This document shows, one piece after another, positions 44,845-54,108 of a DNA stretch of 64,000 bases (the stretch's first letter is position 1; each line of letters begins with the position of its first letter). Location of the stretch: NCBI GenBank assembly GCA_963732695.1, contig CAVTAP010000001.1:367518-431517 (forward strand), read 5' to 3'. The notes under the pieces are model-generated. The model saw nothing but the letters and a program-made list of their open reading frames with translations. It searched no databases and was not told where the DNA came from. A program made the translations under genes and the position numbers. This stretch comes from CADEDH01 sp963732695. GTDB taxonomy: Bacteria > Actinomycetota > Acidimicrobiia > Acidimicrobiales > SZUA-35.

Positions 44845-45243
44845 ATGGCACACGAGACCACCATCGCCGTCCGGTTCTCCGAGCTCGATCCCTACGGGCA
44901 CGTCAACCACGCCGTGTATCTCACGTACTTCGAGCAGGCCCGGTGTGAGGCGCTCGAGCACTGCGGCATCCCGATCGAGTCGATCAGCGAACGGGGCTAT
45001 CAGCTGGTGGTCACCGAGCTGACGGCCCGCTTCGTCCGTTCGGCCGGCCCGGGCGACCTGGTCACCGTCGAGACCCGGCTCGCGGAGCAGCGTCGGGCCC
45101 GGGGCACGTGGGCCCAACGGATCCTGTGCGACGGCGTGGAGCTGGTGACGGCCGACATCACGATCGGGGTCACCGACCGAAACGGTAGGCCCACCCGACC
45201 GCCCGACTGGCTGTTCCCCGCCCTCCAACCCCTGCTTGACTAG
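44845..45243 (+). CDS. Acyl-CoA thioesterase, hotdog fold (YbgC/4HBT-like)
   Basis: 132 aa. VRFSELDPYGHVNHAVYLTYFEQAR contains the 4HBT active-site pattern with the catalytic Asp (ELDPYGHVNH) and an aromatic-rich helix; central strands ARFVRSAGPGDLVTVETRL and TADITIGVTD follow. It hydrolyses acyl-CoA; chain preference unknown. ATG 44845 is preferred; GTG 44833 would add four residues. Confidence 0.8.
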   Translation: MAHETTIAVRFSELDPYGHVNHAVYLTYFEQARCEALEHCGIPIESISERGYQLVVTELTARFVRSAGPGDLVTVETRLAEQRRARGTWAQRILCDGVELVTADITIGVTDRNGRPTRPPDWLFPALQPLLD

Positions 45244-45247
45244 ACGG

Positions 45248-45514
45248 GTGAGCTTCATCGGCACCGGGGGCGAAGACTGGGTGGAGCTCGACATGGACCT
45301 GTTCGAGCGGAGCCGGGTCAGTGCGCTCCAGTCGATCCTGGTCGACCGCAGTCCCATGGTGGAGGCCGCCATCGGCACGAGCTACGAGGTGGAGACCGAC
45401 GACGACGGCACGGTCTACCTGATCGTCGGCGGCCGCCGCCGCTTCCAGGCCGAGGTGGGCTACGACGAGCGCCTCCTGCTCACCTCGGTGCTCGCTCCCG
45501 ACGGACCCCTGTGA
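45248..45514 (+). CDS. Small acidic protein of unknown function
   Basis: About 88 residues, no recognised domain. It alternates SFIGTGGEDWVELD, a helix (DLFERSRVSALQSILV) and beta strands (YEVETDDDGTVYLIVGGRRRF). It starts 5 bp after the thioesterase stop, so it is probably translated from the same message. Confidence 0.5.
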   Translation: MSFIGTGGEDWVELDMDLFERSRVSALQSILVDRSPMVEAAIGTSYEVETDDDGTVYLIVGGRRRFQAEVGYDERLLLTSVLAPDGPL

Positions 45515-45537
45515 ATCTCGGCTCCGTTGGCCAGCGG

Positions 45538-46593
45538 TCACCGTCGCTGGGCGAGCAGCCAATCCAGCACATCGGTGCCGAGCGCCTCCGGATCCACTGC
45601 CGGTTCGTGGCTGGCCTCGGCGATGCTGTCGAGTTGAACATTCGCATCATCGGCGCATTGGCTGTAGAGCGTCGTGCTGGTTTCCTCCCCGTCCAGGTCG
45701 CTGGAGAGGTCGAGGGCGGGCCCGGGTTCCGGGCCCCGCTCGCAGTGGTTTCGAGCCGCCCAGCGAGCGACGGTGAGCTCTGCGCCGGGAAACGGCGACG
45801 CCTTGCCGAACTGGCCGCCGGCGTAGGGCACCAACGAGTCGGCTGTGCCGTGCAGGTGGAGAACCGAAACCGCCTCGCTCGGCTCGCAAGGGTCGCTCGT
45901 CGGCACGTCGGCACCGGCGAGGACCGCCACGGCGGCGATCACATCGGCCTGGTCGCAGGCCATCCGGTAGGCCATGAACCCCCCGTTCGAGTAGCCGAGA
46001 AGGTACACGCGTTCGGCGTCGACCGCTCCGGTGGCGACGGCATCGTCGATGAGACCACTCAGATAGCCGACGTCGTCGGTGGGGTTCGGGGTGAAGTTGC
46101 AGCACGAGGTACCGGCATCCCATCGCTGTTCACCGGACACCTCTGGGACGCCCTCGGCCAGCAACACGTACAGACCGCGCTCGGCAGCCTGTGCGGTCAC
46201 ACCGAGGTACTGGTCGACCAGCGCGCCGGTCTGGCCGTACCCGTGCAACAGCACCAGCAACGGCGCCGGGCTCACGGGATTCGGTGGTGCCACGAGCTGC
46301 GCCGGCCGGTCGGCGGATCCCAGGGTGCCGGGAGTGTCCGCTGTCGATGGCGGCTGCACCGAGGTCGACGGGGCCGGTACCGATGACGAGGACGGTGCGC
46401 TCTCCGCGTTCGAGGATGGGACCGAACCACCATCGCTGGAGGACGTGTCCGGCCCCGCCGCTGGTGTCGAGCCACTGCACGCTGCCATCGCCACCAGGGC
46501 CATCGCCGCGACGAGCAGACGCACGAGCGCATACGGCGGCGGTGCGGGCAGCGACCTGACCGTCGGCCAGCGGTGCGTTGTCTCGGGCGGCAT
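45538..46593 (-). CDS. Lipoprotein esterase of the PHB-depolymerase/LpqC type
   Basis: Exported alpha/beta hydrolase, 351 aa. The lipoprotein signal ends LVAMAACSGS. A long Ser/Pro/Thr linker (about residues 45-95) precedes the hydrolase. Oxyanion strand LLVLLHGYGQTG, nucleophile Ser202 in GYSNGGFMAY, Asp in LHLHGTADSLVPY and a late His in EASHEP form the likely triad. Six or more cysteines suggest disulfides outside the cell. Substrate may be aryl or polyester esters. The start ATG 46593 is chosen to keep the signal compact. Confidence 0.8.
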   Translation of the reverse strand: MPPETTHRWPTVRSLPAPPPYALVRLLVAAMALVAMAACSGSTPAAGPDTSSSDGGSVPSSNAESAPSSSSVPAPSTSVQPPSTADTPGTLGSADRPAQLVAPPNPVSPAPLLVLLHGYGQTGALVDQYLGVTAQAAERGLYVLLAEGVPEVSGEQRWDAGTSCCNFTPNPTDDVGYLSGLIDDAVATGAVDAERVYLLGYSNGGFMAYRMACDQADVIAAVAVLAGADVPTSDPCEPSEAVSVLHLHGTADSLVPYAGGQFGKASPFPGAELTVARWAARNHCERGPEPGPALDLSSDLDGEETSTTLYSQCADDANVQLDSIAEASHEPAVDPEALGTDVLDWLLAQRR

Positions 46594-46809
46594 GGGTGAC
46601 TCCGCTGCGTCGGGGGGCGATGCTTGACGGCTCCGGGCTTGGGACTCCCGCCAAGGTCGGTCCCGCGCCCGATCCGTTGGCGCATCGTAGCGCCTGGCGG
46701 CCGTAGGCCATGGTTGGTAGTCGTCTCGTCCGGACCGGAAGTCGGGCGCACTGGCACGAGGGGGCGAACCCCGCCAGACTACGGGCGACGGAAACGGAGG
46801 CCGACCCCT

Positions 46810-47796
46810 ATGACCGCTCCCGCGTTCAACCGCAATTTCAAGCCGGAGTACGGGCAGGTCGACGAGCTGTCGCCCCTGATCCGGCGGGTGGTGGCGAAGA
46901 ACCCCAACCCGTTCACGTTCACCGGCACCGGCGTGTACCTGATCGGCCGGGGCGACGTGGCCGTCATCGACCCCGGCCCCACACTCGACGAGCACCTTGA
47001 CGCCATCCAGGCCGCGCTCGGCCCCGACGAGCAGATCACTCGGGTCATCGTCACCCACACCCACTCCGATCACACGGCCGGCGTGGCCAAGCTGGTGGCC
47101 CGCACCGGCGCCCGCACCTACGGCTTCGGCCCCCACGGTGAGGTTCCCAAGGAAGACCCGCTCGACAAGATCTCCTTCGACGAGTACTTCACCCCCGAGG
47201 AGAAGGCCAAGATCGACAAGGAATGGGCCGAGATGCCCGACGAGCTGAAGCGGGAAGGCCCCGACACCACGTTCGTGCCCGACGTGGCCCTGGCCGACGG
47301 CGACCTGGTGGAGGCCGACGGCTGGACCATCGAGGCCGTCCACACCCCCGGCCACACGTCGAACCACCTGTGCTACGCCCTGACCGACGAGGGAACCCTG
47401 TTCACCGGCGACCACGTGATGGGCTGGGCCACGTCGGTGATCTCGCCCCCCGACGGGGACCTGTTCGACTACATGAACAGCCTCCGCAAGCTCCTCGGCC
47501 GCAGCCAGGACGCCCGCTACTGGCCCACCCACGGTCCCGCCATCGACGATCCGCAGACCTACGTCCAGAGCTTCATCGACCATCGCCTGGAACGGGAGGC
47601 CCAGATCATCGAGGCCCTCAAGCCCGGCCCCAGCACGATCAAGGCCATCGTCCCCGGCATCTACGCCGAGGTGGACAAGCGCCTGTGGCGGGCCGCCGCC
47701 AACTCCGTCTACTCCCACCTCCTGGCCATGCACCGCGACGGCCGGGCCCGCTCCGACGGCGAACCATCCCTCACCGCCACCTGGTCCCTGGCCTAG
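46810..47796 (+). CDS. Metallo-beta-lactamase-fold hydrolase (LACTB2-like)
   Basis: 328 aa. The zinc motif VTHTHSDHTAG, then TPGHTSNHLCY and LFTGDHVMGWATSVISPPDGDLFDYM, matches the LACTB2/RNase-like group of MBL proteins, which also share the C-terminal winged helix (EAQIIEALKPGPSTIKAIV). It could act on RNA or a small ester. ATG 46810 with GGAGG about 8 bp upstream. Confidence 0.85.
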   Translation: MTAPAFNRNFKPEYGQVDELSPLIRRVVAKNPNPFTFTGTGVYLIGRGDVAVIDPGPTLDEHLDAIQAALGPDEQITRVIVTHTHSDHTAGVAKLVARTGARTYGFGPHGEVPKEDPLDKISFDEYFTPEEKAKIDKEWAEMPDELKREGPDTTFVPDVALADGDLVEADGWTIEAVHTPGHTSNHLCYALTDEGTLFTGDHVMGWATSVISPPDGDLFDYMNSLRKLLGRSQDARYWPTHGPAIDDPQTYVQSFIDHRLEREAQIIEALKPGPSTIKAIVPGIYAEVDKRLWRAAANSVYSHLLAMHRDGRARSDGEPSLTATWSLA

Positions 47797-47808
47797 CGGG
47801 GGCAGCCG

Positions 47809-48744
47809 TCACGCCAGGTAGTCGACGCCGGACAGGCGGGCCGACAGGGCCCACAGCTCGGCCCCCAGCCCGGGGTCGGCAGCCGACGCCGGTAGCGGCA
47901 ACGCCACCGCCCGGCCCCGGTACTGGCGGAACCCCGACGGCCCCCAGTAGGAGCCCCCGGGGGCGTCGGGATCGGTGGCGGCCCGCAGGATCGGCTGCGC
48001 CCCGGACGCCGCCGACGCCAACGCCAGCCGGCTCCCGGCCAGGGCCACCCGCCGGGCCACGGCGTTCATCGGCCCGTCGCCGGCGAAGCGGGTGGACACG
48101 AGGTTGGTATGGGTGACGCCGGGATGGGCGGCCCGCGCCGTCACCGCCAGGCCGGCCGCCCTCATACGACGGTCGAGCTCCACGGCGAACACCAGGTTGG
48201 CCAGCTTGGAGGCGGCGTAGGCCGGCCACCAGCGGTAGCCGTCGAGCGTGGTCGGGTCGTAACCCCGGAGGCGGCCGGCCCCGGCGGCCACGCTCGACAC
48301 CGCCACCACCCGGCCGGCGGGGGCGGCCACCAGAGCGCCGAGCAGACGACCGGTGAGCACGAAGTGACCGAGGTGGTTGGTGGCCCAGTGCAGCTCGATG
48401 CCGTCGGCCGTGAGCCGGGGTGGCGCCGCCATCACGCCGGCGTTGTTGACGAGCAGATCGAGCCGGTCGTGGCGCTCGGTGAACCAGTGGGCGAAGGCGT
48501 CGACCGAGGCCGGGTCGGCCAGGTCGACCAGCCCGACCACAGCCCGGCCCGGTCCGGCGCAGGAGGCGGCCGCCCGTTCGCCCCGGCCCTGATCACGACA
48601 GGCCAGCACCACCGCCGCACCGGCCGCCACCAGGGCCTGCGCCGTCACCAGCCCCAACCCGTTCGACGCCCCGGTGACCACCGCCACCGGCGGCGCCTCG
48701 AACTGCGCCCGCCAGCCGGCGGGAGGCCAGGGGGCGGCGCTCAA
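47809..48744 (-). CDS. Short-chain dehydrogenase/reductase
   Basis: NAD(P)-dependent oxidoreductase, 311 aa, of the retinol/protochlorophyllide-reductase-like SDR group. Cofactor motif VTGASNGLGLVTAQAL, structural LLVNNAGVM, active-site Ser in VVAVSSVAAG and YAASKLANLVF (Tyr, Lys). The TTG start overlaps the serB stop as TTGA, so it is coupled to serB. Substrate unknown. Confidence 0.8.
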   Translation of the reverse strand: MSAAPWPPAGWRAQFEAPPVAVVTGASNGLGLVTAQALVAAGAAVVLACRDQGRGERAAASCAGPGRAVVGLVDLADPASVDAFAHWFTERHDRLDLLVNNAGVMAAPPRLTADGIELHWATNHLGHFVLTGRLLGALVAAPAGRVVAVSSVAAGAGRLRGYDPTTLDGYRWWPAYAASKLANLVFAVELDRRMRAAGLAVTARAAHPGVTHTNLVSTRFAGDGPMNAVARRVALAGSRLALASAASGAQPILRAATDPDAPGGSYWGPSGFRQYRGRAVALPLPASAADPGLGAELWALSARLSGVDYLA

Positions 48745-50036
48745 CCGGCGGCCGGGGCGTCATCGGCCCCGACCTCGTCTTCGGCGCCGGTTCCACCCAC
48801 CGGGATCTCCGAGCTCGACAGCTCGTCGTACTCGATCTCGTCACGCCGCATGCCCAGCACGAACAGAATGGCGTCGAGGTAGGGCACGTTGACGGCGGCG
48901 TCGGCCGCCTGGCGCACCACCGGCCGGGCGTTGAAGGCGATCCCGAGCCCTACGGTGCGCAGCATGTCGAGGTCGTTGGCCCCGTCACCCACCGCCACCA
49001 CCTGGTCGAGCGGGATGCCCTCCTTGGCCGCCAGCTCCCGCACGAACTGGGCCTTGGCCGCCCGGTCCACCACGGGGCCGAGGGTGCGCCCGGTCAGGCG
49101 ACCGTCGACGATCTCCAGGGTGTTGGCGTGGCTGTGGTCGATGCCGAGCTCGGCCACCAGATGGTCGGTGACCGAGGTGAACCCACCCGACACGATCGCC
49201 GTGCGGTAGCCGAGCCGGCGCAACGTGCGGATGAACGTGCGGGCGCCGGGGGTGAGGCGGATCCGCCGGTTGAGCCGGTCGAGCACCGAAGCGTCGAGGC
49301 CCTCCAGCGTGGCCACCCGGGTGGCCAGGCTCTGGGCGAAGTCGAGCTCGCCGGCCATGGCCCGCTCGGTGATGGCCGCCACCTGCTCCCGGGTGCCGGC
49401 CTCGTCGGCCAGCAGCTCGATGGCCTCGTCCTGGATGAGGGTGGAGTCGACGTCGAGCACGACCAGACGGTTGGCTCGCCGCCCCAGCCCCTGGTAGTGG
49501 ACGGCCACGTCGCACGGCAGCTCGTTGGCCCGGGCCAGCAGGGCCTCCTGGATGCGGGGCCGGTCGGGCCCACTGATCGCCAGCTCGAACGCCATCACCG
49601 GGTACCGGGCGAGGCGGACGATCCGGTCGATGTTGCCCCCGTTGGCCGCCACCACGGCGGCGATGGCCCCGAACTCGGCCGGCGACACCACCGAGCCCAG
49701 GATCGTGGCCACCAGCCCCGGGTTGGATCGGCCCGGGGTGGCGGCCACCGGCTCGAAGTCCACCGTCATCTTCTGGTCGTAGCCGAACAGCAGCAGCTCG
49801 CCGTACAGCTCCCGAACCGCCTCCTCGGTGGCCCCCAGCCCACCCGGTGACGGGGTTGTCACCACCAGGCTCAGGTCGAGCCGGCCCCGGATCACGATCT
49901 GCTCGATGTCGTCGATCCCGCACCGGTGCTCGCTGAGCAGCCCCATGAGGCTGGCCGTGATCCCGGGCCGGTCGGGGCCCGACACGCGCACCAGGATCGA
50001 CTGCACGGCTGCGTCGCTGCCAGGGGCGGGATCCAT
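48741..50036 (-). CDS. serB: Phosphoserine phosphatase with N-terminal ACT region
   Basis: Last step of serine synthesis. The first about 180 residues contain two ACT-like modules (ILVRVSGPDRPGITASLMG and the second near VMAFELAISGPDRPRIQ), probably sensing serine, as in mycobacterial SerB2. The HAD domain has VVLDVDSTLIQDEAIELLA, TAIVSGGFTSV, the Lys in AKAQFVREL and VAVGDGANDLDML. The last 35 residues form an acidic tail. Total 431 aa. Lies 16 bp after valS on the same strand. Confidence 0.92.
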   Translation of the reverse strand: MDPAPGSDAAVQSILVRVSGPDRPGITASLMGLLSEHRCGIDDIEQIVIRGRLDLSLVVTTPSPGGLGATEEAVRELYGELLLFGYDQKMTVDFEPVAATPGRSNPGLVATILGSVVSPAEFGAIAAVVAANGGNIDRIVRLARYPVMAFELAISGPDRPRIQEALLARANELPCDVAVHYQGLGRRANRLVVLDVDSTLIQDEAIELLADEAGTREQVAAITERAMAGELDFAQSLATRVATLEGLDASVLDRLNRRIRLTPGARTFIRTLRRLGYRTAIVSGGFTSVTDHLVAELGIDHSHANTLEIVDGRLTGRTLGPVVDRAAKAQFVRELAAKEGIPLDQVVAVGDGANDLDMLRTVGLGIAFNARPVVRQAADAAVNVPYLDAILFVLGMRRDEIEYDELSSSEIPVGGTGAEDEVGADDAPAAG

Positions 50037-50052
50037 GGCCGGCCGCTCCCGT

Positions 50053-52656
50053 CTACTCGACCGGAGCCAGCTGGGCCGAGACGGCCAGCTCGGCCCCCTC
50101 GGTGGTCAGCAGTTCGGCGGCCACGCTGGCATCGCGCAGGTCGGCCAGGGCCGGCTCCAGCAGGGCCAGCCGCTCGGCCGTGTCGACGATGGTGGCGGTG
50201 GTGATCGGGGCCCGCAGCGACAGCTTGGCCTCGGTCTTGGTCTTGCGCAGCTCGGTGAGCACGGTGCCGGCCAGGGGGAGCAGCTCGGCCGCGGCGCCGT
50301 CGCCGGCGTCGGCCCGCAGCGCGGCGGCATCGGGCCACGACGACGTGTGCACCGATCCCTCCCGCCACCACGACCAGATCTCCTCGGTCACGAACGGCAG
50401 GAACGGGGCGAACAGCCGGAGCAGGGAGTCGAGGGCCCGGGCCAGGGCGGCGTGGGCCGAGGCGGCGGCATCGTCGCCCCGGCTGGCGTAGGCCCGGTTC
50501 TTCACCAGCTCGATGTAGTCGTCGGTGAAGGTCCAGAAGAAGGTCTCGGTGCGCTCGAGGGCCCGGGCGTAGTCGAATCCGTCGAGGGCCCGGGTGCACT
50601 CGTCCACCAGGTTGGCCAGACCGGCCAGCATGGCCTGGTCGAGGGCCTCGGTGACCGGCTGGTCCAGGGCGGCGGCCAGGGTGCCGCCGGCCGGGGCCAT
50701 GCCCAGGGCGAACTTGGAGGCGTTGAGCAGCTTGATGGCCAGGCGACGCCCGATCTTCATCTGGCCCTCGTCGAAGGCGGTATCGGTGCCGGGGCGACCC
50801 GAGGCGGCCCAGTAGCGCACGGCGTCGGACCCGTAGGTGGCCAGCAGATCGGTGGGCACCACCACGTTGCCCTTCGACTTCGACATCTTCTTGCGGTCGG
50901 GATCCAGGATCCAGCCCGAGATGCAGGCGTTGTACCAGGGGATCGAGTCTTCCTCGAAATGCGAGCGGACCACGGTGGAGAACAGCCAGGTGCGGATGAT
51001 GTCGTGGGCCTGGGGCCGCATGTCGAAGGGGTAGACGCGGTGCCACAGGTCGTCGTCGTGGCCCCACTGACCGGCGATCTGGGGGGTGAGCGAGGACGTG
51101 GCCCACGTGTCCATCACGTCGGGGTCGGCCATGAACCCGCCGGGCTGGCCCCGCTGGGCCTCGGTGTAGCCCTCGGGGGCATCGGTGGAGGGGTCGATCG
51201 GGAGGCGTTCGGCCGCCGGCACCAGGGGCGTGGTGTAGACCGGCTCGCCGGCCTCGTCGAGCGGGTACCACAGGGGGAGGGGCACGCCGAAGAAGCGCTG
51301 ACGGGAAACCAGCCAGTCTCCGTTGAGGCCCTCCACCCAGTTGCGGTAGCGGGTGCGCATGTAGTCGGGGTGGAAGGCGATCTGCTCGCCCCGCTTGATC
51401 AGGGTCTCCCGCAGATCTTCCTCCCGGCCGCCGTTGCGGATGTACCACTGGCGGGTGGTGATGATCTCGAGCGGCTTGTCGCCTTTTTCGTAGAACTTCA
51501 CCGGGTGGGTGATGGCCCGGGGCTCGCCCACCAGGGCGCTGGTCTCCCGGAGCTGGGCCACCACGATGTCGCGGCCGGTGTTGACGGTCTTGCCCACCAG
51601 CTCGGCGTAGCGCTCCTGGGCTTCGGGGCCGAAGCCGGCCGGCACGTCCTCCACGAAGCGGCCGTTGCGGCCGATCACGGCCCGGGTGTCGAGGTTCAGC
51701 TCCCGCCACCAGGTGACGTCGGTGAGGTCGCCGAAGGTGCAGATCATGGCCAGGCCGGTGCCCTTCTCGGGGTCGGCCAGCGAATGGAACACCAGCGGCA
51801 CCTCCACCCCGTAGACCGGGGTGGTGATCGTGCGGCCCTTCAGCGGCTGGTAGCGCTCGTCGTCGGGGTTGGCCACCACGGCCACGCAGGCCGCCAGCAG
51901 CTCGGGCCGGGTGGTGTCGATCAGCAGCTCGGAACGAGGACCCGAATCGCTGTCGGTCACGGTGAACCGCATGGTGTGGTAGGCGCTGGGGCGCTCCCGG
52001 TCTTCCAGCTCGGCCTGGGCCACCGCCGTCTGGAACGTGACGTCCCACAGCGACGGCGCCTCCTGCTGGTAGGCGTGGCCGGCAGCCAGATGGTCGAGGA
52101 AGCTGCGCTGGGAGATGCGGCGGCTGCGCTCGTCGATCGTGGAGTAGAGGTGGTGCCAGTCGACCGACAGGCCGAGCAGTCGGAACAGGTTCTCGAACGC
52201 CTTCTCGTCTTCCGCCACCAGCTGCTCGCACAGCTCGATGAAGTTGGGGCGGCTGATCGACACCTCGTTCTTGGCCTTGCCCTCCGTGCCGGGTGGCGTG
52301 AAGCCCGGCTGGTAGGGGAGCGACGGGTCGCAGCGGACGCCGAAGTAGTTCTGGACCCGGCGCTCGGTGGGCAGGCCGTTGTCGTCCCACCCCATGGGAT
52401 AGAACACGGCCTTGCCCGTCATCCGCTGGTAGCGGGCGATGGTGTCGGTGTGGGTGTAGGAGAAGACGTGGCCCACGTGGAGCGAGCCCGACACGGTGGG
52501 AGGCGGGGTGTCGACCGAGAAGACCTCGGCCCGGGGCCGGGAGCGGTCGAAGGCGTAGGTGTCGTCGGCCTTCCAGCGCTCTACCCAGCGCGCCTCGACT
52601 CCCTCAAGTGTTGGCTTGTCGGGGATCGGGGCGGCGTTGGGGTTGGAGCCTGTCAT
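50053..52656 (-). CDS. valS: Valine--tRNA ligase
   Basis: Class I aminoacyl-tRNA synthetase charging tRNA-Val, 867 aa. Signature I is PPPTVSGSLHVGHVFSYTH (HIGH equivalent HVGH); signature II is KKMSKSKGNVV. The editing domain is in the middle (TTRPELLAACVAVVANPDD, KGTGLAMICTFGD), and the anticodon-binding helices near the end. The C-terminal coiled coil of ValS is short. Divergent from cysS across 86 bp. Confidence 0.95.
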   Translation of the reverse strand: MTGSNPNAAPIPDKPTLEGVEARWVERWKADDTYAFDRSRPRAEVFSVDTPPPTVSGSLHVGHVFSYTHTDTIARYQRMTGKAVFYPMGWDDNGLPTERRVQNYFGVRCDPSLPYQPGFTPPGTEGKAKNEVSISRPNFIELCEQLVAEDEKAFENLFRLLGLSVDWHHLYSTIDERSRRISQRSFLDHLAAGHAYQQEAPSLWDVTFQTAVAQAELEDRERPSAYHTMRFTVTDSDSGPRSELLIDTTRPELLAACVAVVANPDDERYQPLKGRTITTPVYGVEVPLVFHSLADPEKGTGLAMICTFGDLTDVTWWRELNLDTRAVIGRNGRFVEDVPAGFGPEAQERYAELVGKTVNTGRDIVVAQLRETSALVGEPRAITHPVKFYEKGDKPLEIITTRQWYIRNGGREEDLRETLIKRGEQIAFHPDYMRTRYRNWVEGLNGDWLVSRQRFFGVPLPLWYPLDEAGEPVYTTPLVPAAERLPIDPSTDAPEGYTEAQRGQPGGFMADPDVMDTWATSSLTPQIAGQWGHDDDLWHRVYPFDMRPQAHDIIRTWLFSTVVRSHFEEDSIPWYNACISGWILDPDRKKMSKSKGNVVVPTDLLATYGSDAVRYWAASGRPGTDTAFDEGQMKIGRRLAIKLLNASKFALGMAPAGGTLAAALDQPVTEALDQAMLAGLANLVDECTRALDGFDYARALERTETFFWTFTDDYIELVKNRAYASRGDDAAASAHAALARALDSLLRLFAPFLPFVTEEIWSWWREGSVHTSSWPDAAALRADAGDGAAAELLPLAGTVLTELRKTKTEAKLSLRAPITTATIVDTAERLALLEPALADLRDASVAAELLTTEGAELAVSAQLAPVE

Positions 52657-52742
52657 AGTGCCATCCAGGCTATGGCCTCCGGGGGGCGACCCGGACCGAA
52701 TTGGCAGCCGGGCGGAGGTGGTGTCTCGGTACTCTGGGAGCC

Positions 52743-54101
52743 ATGATCAGCCTGTACGACACCGCCACCCAGCAGGTCGTCCCCCTCGTTCAGCGGGACC
52801 CGGGCAAGGTGTCGATGTACGTGTGCGGGCCCACCGTGTACGCCCCGCCCCACATCGGCCACGGGCGGATGGTGCTGGTGTACGACATCCTGCGGCGCTA
52901 CCTCACCTGGACCGGGCTCGACGTCCACCACGTCTCCAACGTCACCGACATCGACGACCAGATCATCCGGCGGGCCCAGCAGGAAGACCGCACGTCGACC
53001 GAGATCGCGGTGAAGTGCGAGAAGATCTGGTGGCAGGCCATGGACCGCCTCGGCGTGCTCCGGCCCGTCGACATCCCCCACGCCACCGGGTACGTCGACG
53101 GCATGATCGAGCTGATCGCCACGCTGATCGAGCGCGATGCCGCCTACCCGGCATCCGACGGGATCTACCTGTCGGTGGAGAAGGTGGAGGGCTACGGCCT
53201 GCTCAACCACCAGTCGCTCGACGACCTGCGGGAGGGCGGCGGCGACCGTGACATCGTGGGGGTGGAGAAGCGTCATCCGGCCGACTTCGCCCTGTGGAAG
53301 CTGGCCAAGGAGGGCGAGCCGTCGTGGCCCTCGCCCTGGGGCGACGGCCGGCCCGGCTGGCACACCGAGTGCGTGGTGATGAGCCTCGACCTGCTGGGCG
53401 AGGGGTTCGACCTCCACTCCGGCGGGCTCGACCTGGTGTTCCCCCACCACGAGAACGAGCGGGCCCAGGCCGTGGCCCTGGGCCGGCCGTTCGCCAACCA
53501 CTGGATGCACCACGGGTTCATCGAGATGGGCGGGGAGAAGATGTCCAAGTCGTTGGGCAATGTCATGAACCTGCTCGACCTCATGGACACCTACGATCCC
53601 CGGGCCTACCGGCTGCTGATCCTGCGCTCCCACTACCGGTCGCCGATCGAGGTCACCGACGCCTCGATGAGCGACGCCGTGGCCGCCCTCGACCGGCTCG
53701 ACACCTTCACAAGGCGCACCGAGGGGCTGGAGGGCAAGCCCGATCCCGACGTGCTCGACCAGTTCCGCTCCACCATGGATCGCGATCTCGATACCCCCGG
53801 CGCCATCGACCTGCTGTTCCGCCTGGTGCGGGAGGCCAATACCGCCCTCGACGCTGGTGATCCGGCGGCGGCCGGGCGGGCGGCGGCCACGGCCCGGGAG
53901 ATCGCCGGGGCCGTGGGCCTGGAGCTGCGGTCGGGGGCCGGCGACGAGGTGCCGGCCGAGGTCCTGGCTCTGGCCGAGCAGCGCCAGGCGGCCCGGGCGA
54001 CCAAGGACTGGGCACTGGCCGATCAGCTGCGGGACCAGATCACGGCCGCCGGCTACACGGTGGAGGACACGCCCAACGGTCCCGTCGTCCGCCCGGCCTG
54101 A
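52743..54101 (+). CDS. cysS: Cysteine--tRNA ligase
   Basis: Class I synthetase, 452 aa. HIGH motif YAPPHIGHGRM after the zinc cysteine in YVCGPTVY; further zinc ligands in HTECVVM and HHENERAQ; signature GEKMSKSLGNV. The C-terminal anticodon region (ATKDWALADQLRDQI) is typical of CysS. The related mycothiol ligase MshC is shorter and lacks this C-terminus, so CysS is favoured. Confidence 0.92.
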   Translation: MISLYDTATQQVVPLVQRDPGKVSMYVCGPTVYAPPHIGHGRMVLVYDILRRYLTWTGLDVHHVSNVTDIDDQIIRRAQQEDRTSTEIAVKCEKIWWQAMDRLGVLRPVDIPHATGYVDGMIELIATLIERDAAYPASDGIYLSVEKVEGYGLLNHQSLDDLREGGGDRDIVGVEKRHPADFALWKLAKEGEPSWPSPWGDGRPGWHTECVVMSLDLLGEGFDLHSGGLDLVFPHHENERAQAVALGRPFANHWMHHGFIEMGGEKMSKSLGNVMNLLDLMDTYDPRAYRLLILRSHYRSPIEVTDASMSDAVAALDRLDTFTRRTEGLEGKPDPDVLDQFRSTMDRDLDTPGAIDLLFRLVREANTALDAGDPAAAGRAAATAREIAGAVGLELRSGAGDEVPAEVLALAEQRQAARATKDWALADQLRDQITAAGYTVEDTPNGPVVRPA

Positions 54102-54108
54102 CAGGCCG

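Noticed and set aside
49828..52746. 972-codon open frame antisense to valS and serB
   Set aside because: Composition is Gly/Val/His-rich with no domain; it mirrors high-GC codon structure of the real genes on the other strand.
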